From Mercurialis annua (Eukaryota > Streptophyta > Magnoliopsida > Malpighiales > Euphorbiaceae): a stretch of 64,000 nt of DNA. Position 1 is the stretch's first letter. Each line of letters starts with the position of its first letter. The notes under the pieces were generated by a model. That model was given only the letters and a program-made list of their open reading frames with translations, did no database searches and was not told where the DNA came from. The translations under genes were made by a program, and so were the position numbers. The stretch covers positions 16,631,001 to 16,695,000 of the forward strand of contig NC_065573.1 of assembly GCF_937616625.2 (NCBI RefSeq). Reading direction: 5' to 3'. Shown in pieces: positions 56,518 to 64,000 of the stretch.

Positions 56518-56914
56518 GGTAATTACATATTAAATTACCATATTTACACCTTTTTTCATTTTTATCACTGTTTTCAAAAATTGTCATATAAAATCATCCT
56601 TTTAAAAAAAATCAAATTTATTACCATTTTAAAATCCGACAAATTTCAGATGAAAACCCGTGATAAATTTAGAAAAACTAAAAAGTCATGATAAAATTGA
56701 AAAAGGATATAACGGTAATGATTTTATGTATAATTAACCCTTACAACAATATTCTACCATGCCATTTTCCGTTTGCTTTTTCGTCTATAATTTGTCAGAT
56801 TTTAAAACAGTGATAGATTTGAAAAAGTTCGAAAGATGTAGATTTTAAATAACTTTTAAACATGTTTAAATTGAAAAAAAAAATAAAGGTGGTGATTTGA
56901 TATGTAATTAACCC
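56518..56914. mobile_element. MITE, GGGTTAAT-type, 397 bp
   Basis: The left end is GGTAATTACATATTAAATTA and the right end on the reverse strand is GGGTTAATTACATATCAAAT. The flanks TAAAATAAA (56509-56517) and TAAAATAAG (56915-56923) form a 9-bp duplication with one mismatch. A second internal GGGTTAATTATACATAAAAT end at about 56740 (reverse strand) suggests nesting or partial duplication of one arm. Confidence 0.8.
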
Positions 56915-56923
56915 TAAAATAAG

Positions 56924-57805
56924 TTATAAAGTTTGTGTTATTTACAATTAATCCAACAATTAACAATTAATTAATACCAGTAAGCTATAACTCAAATGAT
57001 ATAAACATAAAGTAGTAAACTGCTATGTTTCCACAATAAACATATGTTTGTTTAAGAGATTATTTTTTTTATTTTTGAAAGAAATGCTAAATTAATTTAT
57101 GGTCGGATCCTCTTAAATAGACATTAAAACTAGTGTTATAACGACGGATTAGGACATCTATTTCAATACAACTATTGCTAATCTGCAATGCAAGGAAAGT
57201 TTGCATGGCAACATTGATTGGGAATTCGTACCACTAAGGCTAAGATTATATTTAGTTTATAGAATAAAATAGACACAAAATAGAATGGAATAACTATTTT
57301 TTAATTTTTGAGGTATTTATTCCATGAAATCACAGAATAACAATTTTATGAAAATACTATTCATTAAACCAAAGTAAGGAATAGTTATTTTATTTCTTAC
57401 CTATTCCATGAACCAACCAATAGCCTAAGTCTAAACAAGATCTTCTAGTTTGTCTCCCGTTTGTTCTCATCTATAAAATTCGGAGTGTTATAAGAATAAT
57501 GCATTCAAAGGTATGGCCGTAATTTTATAAAATCGAAAATAGAAACACGAATACTTCATTTTGTGCACCTTCTTTTTAATACACTTAGCTCTACAATGTA
57601 GGCTGAAATGATATTTTACACCAGTTAGAAGATATCTGAAGCTTTCTAACTCTAGCAGCTGCACAATCATCTAAACCAGAATTTTCATTCATTTCCTATA
57701 GCTAATGACATATATATATGCCTAACTAACAGACTAACACCAAATTAGCTGACTCTCTTGTTTTGTGAGTAAAGAAAACAAGAGATGGACATGTATTATG
57801 ATAAG
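56924..57805. other. CAP-D2 3' region with possible small MITE
   Basis: Contains a SINE-like box A word (TAAGCTATAACTCAAATGAT, about 56988). A possible foldback at about 57238-57425 has ends AGGCTAAGATTATATTTAGT and, on the reverse strand, AGGCTATTGGTTGGTTCATG. Target duplications were not found. The right part should contain the CAP-D2 3' UTR, ending at the stop codon 57806-57808. Confidence 0.4.
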
Positions 57806-60800
57806 TTACCTATCCTTTGATCTCGTCGATCTTCTAGTGGTTGCAGAAACGCCATTCTTCTGCTCATTCGTCTTGCTTTTCTTTACTCTAGCTCTGGAGC
57901 TCCCTGTAAAAAAATAAACCGTGTTATTGCAACTGCAGATGACTTAAAAGTTGGAATTACACAAGAAAATTAATAAGTTTTTATTACCTTTTGTAGTAAC
58001 TTTTGGTGACAGGACTTCTTCAAATTCATCTGGCTCTGTCTGCATCACCTCACTACTGGAAATACCTGAACCTTCATCCAAGTCATTGGATTTTGCATCT
58101 GATATTTCATTCGTACAACGAGAGATCTCTTCCGTGCAAGGATCAACTACTTCGCCATCTGTTTTCACCAGTAACCCAACCATGATCTCACATAGATAAA
58201 AAAAAGAGTAAGAACTAAAACAGCAAGCAGTCTGCATGCCTTTTGGTAGAAAATGTTTCATAACAATCTTAGATGAAACAATTATCGAGTGGTGTTGGCA
58301 ATTTGAAAAAAAAAATGATTCAACAGCTCCTAAATTAGGGCAATAAAAGGAATTCAAATAGAGAAAATATAATTTAGAATCAGAGCATTGTCAAAATGAA
58401 AGGAATAATTACTGTTTAGGTCAAAAATACTGTCTTTCTCCTAAAATTCATTATTTTGCATGATATTTGAGATCCAATCAACTGAACCCCTTTACAAGAG
58501 AGATTTCAGTTATCTAATACCTAATATTCAGAAGATGAGTCTTTAAACTTCAGGATGAAAGCAATAATTTTGACCTAACATCACGATAGAGAGTAATTAT
58601 CCCAAAACAAAACCAACCTTCAGTTATAATGGATTCTTCACACTCAGCATCCTCATTTCTAGCCATGATGACACGTTCTACATTTTCGACCTTCTGCCGA
58701 TGAATATCTGCGTTTCTTGCAGTCAATTCCTGCTCCTTCCTTTCCATGTGGAATTTCTGAAGCTTCTCCTCAAACTCCTCAATACACGATTTAAGTTCTG
58801 GTTTCGCAAACTTTTTAGCCTGTGTAAGATACAAATGAGCCTCCATTGTGTAATTAAACCTTAGGAGATGCAGAAAAACCATAAGCTACGTACCTTGCTA
58901 ATTATGCTTCTGAAATGGTCTGCCACAGAATCCTCAGACAGGGCATGCTCATATGTCTTGAATGATTCAATGAGTTTTCTCATTCCCTTTTCAGTAAAGG
59001 CCAGTTGCGCAAGGCAATAAGATATATATTCCCACTGCTTAACAGCTGAAAAAAAGAGTTATTCTTTTAGTCACTGTTAAGCAACTTGTGAAATGAGCAA
59101 ACAAAAATGGGGGGAAAAGAGAAAAAAAAACAAGCATTTCATTTACTTCTATAATATGTGTGAGAAATTCATAAGCTGCTGATCATAAGAACAAAAAACC
59201 CTCTGAACGATCAATAATGTACTTATTTAGAAGGAAGGAGGCCGAGCTGCCATCATCTATAAATTACTCTCGGAATTGCAAACTTTAACTTATTTATCAT
59301 TGCCTTATATCATACAGAAATAAAATACGAAACCGCGTCCTCCAGGAAAAGTAATAATTTAAATCGAAAAGGAAAAGTGCTTCCAATAACCATGTACGAT
59401 ATGCAAAATTAGGCATCATGGAAGACTAAGAAAATGTAAACAGATAGACCACATGCATAAACAGGAAATTAAGATTTTCCTCATATGTAATTTCAAGGTC
59501 TATGCTCATATGCTAAATGCAAAACACATTTATTTCATATACAGAGATTATTTCATAACTATGCCTCCTCTTTCTACTTAAAGTAACTTCTGTTTTTGAG
59601 TTTAACTAAAGCCACCAAAATTCTAAATTTAATGCTTTCTACAGTTTCTTTAATTTAATCATTTAAGGTTATTTCTTAATTTATTCACCATGCCAAAATT
59701 ACAAATTGGAATTCACTAATGTAAAGTCTAGCCGATAATGAATTTATAAGAGGCCTTGAATTGCAATATCAAATTTTCTTCCCTATTTCTCAGCCTTGTT
59801 TTGACGGCAACCCCTGGTCTCTCTGAACTTGATATTCATTATTTTACTTTTAATTAATTTTCCTTTACAGCACAAAGTAGAAAGGAAGAATACAAACACA
59901 TTGAAGAGATAGAATGAAATTCCCAAATCCATAAATCACCTCATTAATCCAAACTAAGAAAACTAGTGTAACACTTCAAGTTAGGCTGAGATAAAATCAG
60001 AAATACTACAGAATCTGTATTAATAATTGATGACAGTTACACAAACATTCGTATTAGTAACTGAATTAATTGGACATATGTACGACTTAAGACGTTAGAG
60101 TGTAAAGTAGCAAAAAACAAACTAAAAAAACATGTACTAGAGCTGTACCAGTGACTCCACAAAACCGATTGCACAGCTTTTCAACAAGAGCTTCCATTTG
60201 TCTGTCCTGGAAGAGTTCCAAGAAATAAAAATGTAAAAAGTCATTGTTACGAGAAGATATGAATCAACTTGGTAAAGCAATAAATACCTTTTTGATAGAA
60301 CCAATTAAGAACTGCATGATGTTGCAGAAAGATTCCCTCTTGAGATTCTTGGCAGATAATTTGCCAAGTATATCTGGAAGTAAATTATAAACAGGATTGC
60401 TTCCTGCTTTTACAGTTGGTAAGGAAAAAATCAGTGTCTTTTTAGCAACAACAAGATCAACTGAAATGAAAGTTGATTCCAATTTCCATCTGAAAGTAAA
60501 AAGCATTACCTTTCTTAGACAACTCATGGAAGAAAAGTCTGGCCAGATTTGATATCCTTTCATCTTCATCTTCTAAACACATCGCCATCTCATTAATATG
60601 ACCCTTCACCTATTCACCCAGTACCAGGAATCATATATTGTATCATTAAAACAGAAGAAAAAGAGCAAGGAATTAGTTTAACCGTTCTCTTACCTTCATC
60701 ATGTCATTTAAGATAAGATGTGAAAGAACTAACACAGCATTTTTTCTAACAGAGACTGAAGGATCTCGTAACCTAGCATACATGTTCTCAGTCCATGGTT

Positions 60801-61023
60801 CTAACAAATTTGGAAAGCGAACTGCCAAATCTCCTAGAGCAATTGTGCAATTGATGCGAACAGTTTCGGATGGAGCGCTTTCCACAACAGTGAAGAGCAG
60901 CTGGAGATTTGCATCACTGACATTATAGTAAAAAAAAGTTAGGCATAGACTTGCCTTCAATTGTAAGTTGTAGTGTATGTGCGAGAAAGAATGTGTGGTT
61001 GTCTGTGTATGTGCACCATAGAA

Positions 61024-61064
<41 letters not shown>

Positions 61065-64000
61065 TCACCAAAAATTTGCATCAATAATCATAAATCTACA
61101 AAGAGCAAGCATTCCAGATGCCTGGAGTACTGGATACTGAAAACAATTACTGAAGTCGTGTCAGCTTTAGATTTATGAGGAAAAATAACAAGGATGGATT
61201 CAGAATAACGAGAAAAACAAAGGTAAAAGAAAACGTAAAAAGGAATAATCACCTTTTGCATCAAACTAATATTTCTACAAAGCTTTGAAAGGAAAGAGGC
61301 ACAAAATCCAATCACGTTCTTCTCACTGGAACCGCCAGAAATGATCTCTTGCTCTGCTCTTTCAGAAAGTGCATCAAGAATTGCATCTTCTGAGGCAGCA
61401 ACACCTAGTTCAGCATTGATATTATTGCCCTGAAATGATAGACAAAGATTCTAAATTTGTAGCAAAAGCATGTTAGTGATCAATGGATGTTGATGTCAAT
61501 GCAGAACATACATTTGGTTGATCATCTGGCTTTGTGCCAGTTTTATGAACATTGTCAACATCAGTAACCAATTTTTCCTTCGTCTTCTGCTTCTGGATTT
61601 TCCGAACACAAGATTCTATGTATAGCAACTGGTTCATGGCAACATGACTTAAGACAAATAAATATCTACTAAGTTTTGATACTTGAACTTCTGTGAGAAC
61701 ATTGGCACTGCTACTGTCAGTTTCATTCTGCCCATCATGCCCTCCACTACAATCAAAAACTGAACTAAGCAGTTTCTTCACAATATCAGCAGCTATGGTT
61801 TCTGGAGTTGGATGGATTATATATATGGCAGTGATTGCTTTATCTGCAGCAGCATACCATATGCTTTCTGGGAGCCAAAATCCAGTAATTAAGCTTTCCA
61901 GAATACCAAATATCCGGCTACCATTACTAACCAGCAACTTTTTTCTATCCTCTATAGACAATCTTTGAAAAGCAATGCATGCCGTTCTGGCAAGCAAAGG
62001 TTCAACTTTAGCCCAGCGACCAAATCCAATATCAATAATATCTTGCAAGTGAGAGCCAAGAATGCACGGGGATGATTTTGCAGCCATGCAAAGAACAGAT
62101 AAAGCACCACGACTTTGTTCGGCTGTGGTTCCACTAACATTAAAGCAAAAGAAATCCCATAAGGTCGATATCTGCAAAAATAAGGAAATACTCTGAGGAA
62201 TCTGCATATTTAAGAAGGGGAAGAAAATAATGACTTTAATGTTCTCAGTCTAGCAATTTGGCATAACAATTGAAAAGGCATAAATTGATAGCACTTCCCA
62301 GTTCTCATTATCATATGAAATTAAATTTTCCATCCTTAGAAATGAAAAGAATTTCAAATATAAATGAAAAATTATATATAACACCCACGAGTACAGGAAT
62401 CTATCTTCCCTAAGAATGCACAAATACCTGCATAAATCATGCATAGTATTATTAAATTACAGGAAACGTTACTAAACAAACATGTTTCTAATTAGTTCAT
62501 TATTTCACAAAGTTGCCAGGTGAGTAGTAAATGATACTGAATAGAAGTCAGTGGAGTACCGGAATCTGTCAACCTATTATACCTGTAAACTTCTAGATTC
62601 CAATAAATACAAGTTGGAACCACTTCTATTGTAATGACATTTACAATAATCCATGACCTGAATATTTCACGTAGCTGGTACCCTCAAAAGAATTAAGCTC
62701 AACAAAACAGGAATAGCATCCGAAGGCAGAGGTGTCTACAATATCTATTTTGTACCAAGACATTTTCCTATATTAGCACAACAATCTAAGATAACAAGAA
62801 TAACAGCATGGACGTCTAAACATCCCTTTTCCCATTCGTATGATACTGACAATCATGATTCAGTAGAATATTATAATCAAAATAGTAAAAGCGATGAAGT
62901 TTGTCAGCATAGAAAAGAAGGAATGACATTTGACTCAGAATGAAAAAAATGAAAAGCTTTCTGATAATTTAGGCAGAACACTATCAAGTGTCATAAAATA
63001 GACGCACCGTGCTTGTAGATATTTCACCTTTAGAGACCAGCGCATTAATGATAAATTCCAAAGCTGCAAGATCTCCAATATTTGATTCAATTGCAAGACT
63101 CAAAAGATTTTTAGCTGTTTCTACCGGACTTTTCCTTACATAAATAGTCATAAAGGCATTCTCCACAGCTTCATAGATGGATTTGTCTTGAGTGAACACC
63201 TAGAAGAAAGCATTATAACAATAATGTAAAAATTCCTGAATTTTAGACAAAATAATTAATCTTAAGATAGAGAAAACATCAACCAGATTCCAAAGGCATC
63301 TATCTTTTTCTCTGGAATGCATAGAAATAAAAGCTCACCAGTGGCAACATCTTCCGAAGGCATTCTTCTGCCCCGTCAATTTGAAACTGTCTGCACCTCA
63401 TTAGCAAAAGAATTGTGTTCTCAACATCTGTGGAAGACGAAGAAGCCATTAATTGAACAAGTGTAGGCATCGTGGCAGATATGCACTGAGAGAACCTCAA
63501 GCCAGCCTCAAGAGATGCAACTAGGGCCCGAGTTTGCTCCGTGTTCCCAACATCTGGAACTGAGCTATCCTTCTGACTAGAAGCATCATCCAATTGAGCC
63601 AAACTATCAGTCAGACTTTCTTGCTGCTTCTCAGCCACCTCTTCAGCATTTAAATTATCAACCTCATCCTCTACATTAGAAGTATTATTATTAGATTGCA
63701 AATCATCCCTAAGATTCTGTTCACTTGCATCCGGCTCAAGCTCATTCAATTTCTTCTTGTACTGCTCCAATGTTGCTTCAAATGAAGCTATTCGAAGTTG
63801 TGGACCAAAGGGATTATGCTGCAACATCATGATAAGTAAATTTAAAGAAGCTTTTCTAACCATTGCAGTTTTATCCTCCAATCTCCCAGCAGCAACTGCT
63901 GCAAGCTCATTCCACAAACCAATTGAAACAGAATGCTCTTCACATAGCTCAGCCCAAACCTGAAGAACTCGACTCCTAGTAAAGGCTGCAACATCTCTAC
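57806..64000 (-). CDS. CAP-D2: Condensin complex subunit 1 (CAP-D2), 5' end off-window
   Basis: HEAT-repeat, non-SMC subunit of condensin I, needed for mitotic chromosome compaction. Thirteen exons are visible on the minus strand: 64000-63339 (cut by the window), 63199-63008, 62171-61512, 61429-61253, 61136-61069, 60916-60694, 60609-60510, 60406-60288, 60206-60149, 59045-58894, 58819-58618, 58158-57988 and 57903-57806. All junctions are GT-AG and in frame, giving about 960 codons. Plant CAP-D2 is near 1,400 aa, so roughly 440 N-terminal residues lie outside. Diagnostic stretches are HIGH in HEAT-like helices: GTTAEQSRGALSVLCMAAKS, IIDIGFGRWAKVEPLLARTA, IALGDLAVRFPNLLEPWTEN, YARLRDPSVSVRKNAVLVLS and HLILNDMMKVKG. 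The tail is a charged coiled coil (EEFEEKLQKFHMERKEQE), acidic, ending in RRSTRSKDR. No break is seen. Confidence 0.95.
61024..61064. repeat. TA/GA microsatellite abutting a CAP-D2 splice donor
   Basis: (TA)n at 61024-61040 followed by (GA)12 at 61041-61064. On the coding (minus) strand this is a (TC)n(TA)n tract beginning within 4-6 bases of the GTGATC donor of the exon 61136-61069. Confidence 0.9.

Overview
This is nuclear DNA of a flowering plant, most likely a eudicot. It is strongly AT-rich, its genes are split by many GT-AG introns, and it is crowded with plant-type transposons (MULEs, MITEs, a SINE pair, Ty3/gypsy remnants). Species cannot be named from the sequence. No rRNA, tRNA or CRISPR locus was found.

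Three host genes can be rebuilt exon by exon, all in the right half. TBCB (tubulin-folding cofactor B) is on the + strand at 36404-39660, with 8 coding exons and 242 aa. A cytosolic-type pyruvate kinase is on the - strand at 45727-40768, with 16 exons and 526 aa. The C-terminal two thirds of condensin subunit CAP-D2 is on the - strand from the right window edge to 57806, with 13 exons and about 960 codons visible. They serve unrelated housekeeping jobs (tubulin folding, glycolysis, chromosome condensation) and are not a cluster.

The left 35 kb is a transposon graveyard. Positions 1-5900 hold a MITE, a 662-bp tandem duplication with a SINE inside it, and a 40-bp minisatellite. Positions 6000-14700 hold a decayed coding remnant, a probable gypsy-type LTR with palindromes, and a 30-bp minisatellite. 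Positions 14700-32500 hold MITEs and a dead Mutator-like (MULE) locus: a transposase remnant on +, a Ulp1/DUF1985-type gene remnant on - that is itself interrupted by a nested TIR element, then a class III peroxidase gene fragment and a repeat-rich tract. A 2.3-kb foldback element with very long inverted arms lies at 32625-34936, just upstream of TBCB.

The 12 kb between pyruvate kinase and CAP-D2 holds gypsy gag debris, a SINE, microsatellites, several MITEs and a 201-bp tandem array.

The best-supported new observation is a set of nonautonomous Mutator-like elements, most with 9-10 bp target-site duplications read directly from the sequence. They fall into terminal-sequence families beginning GGCCTAATTA / GGCTTAATTA, GAACAAAGG, GGGTTAAT and GGGAAGATTAGG. 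Two unrelated families carry dense clusters of short palindromes inside.
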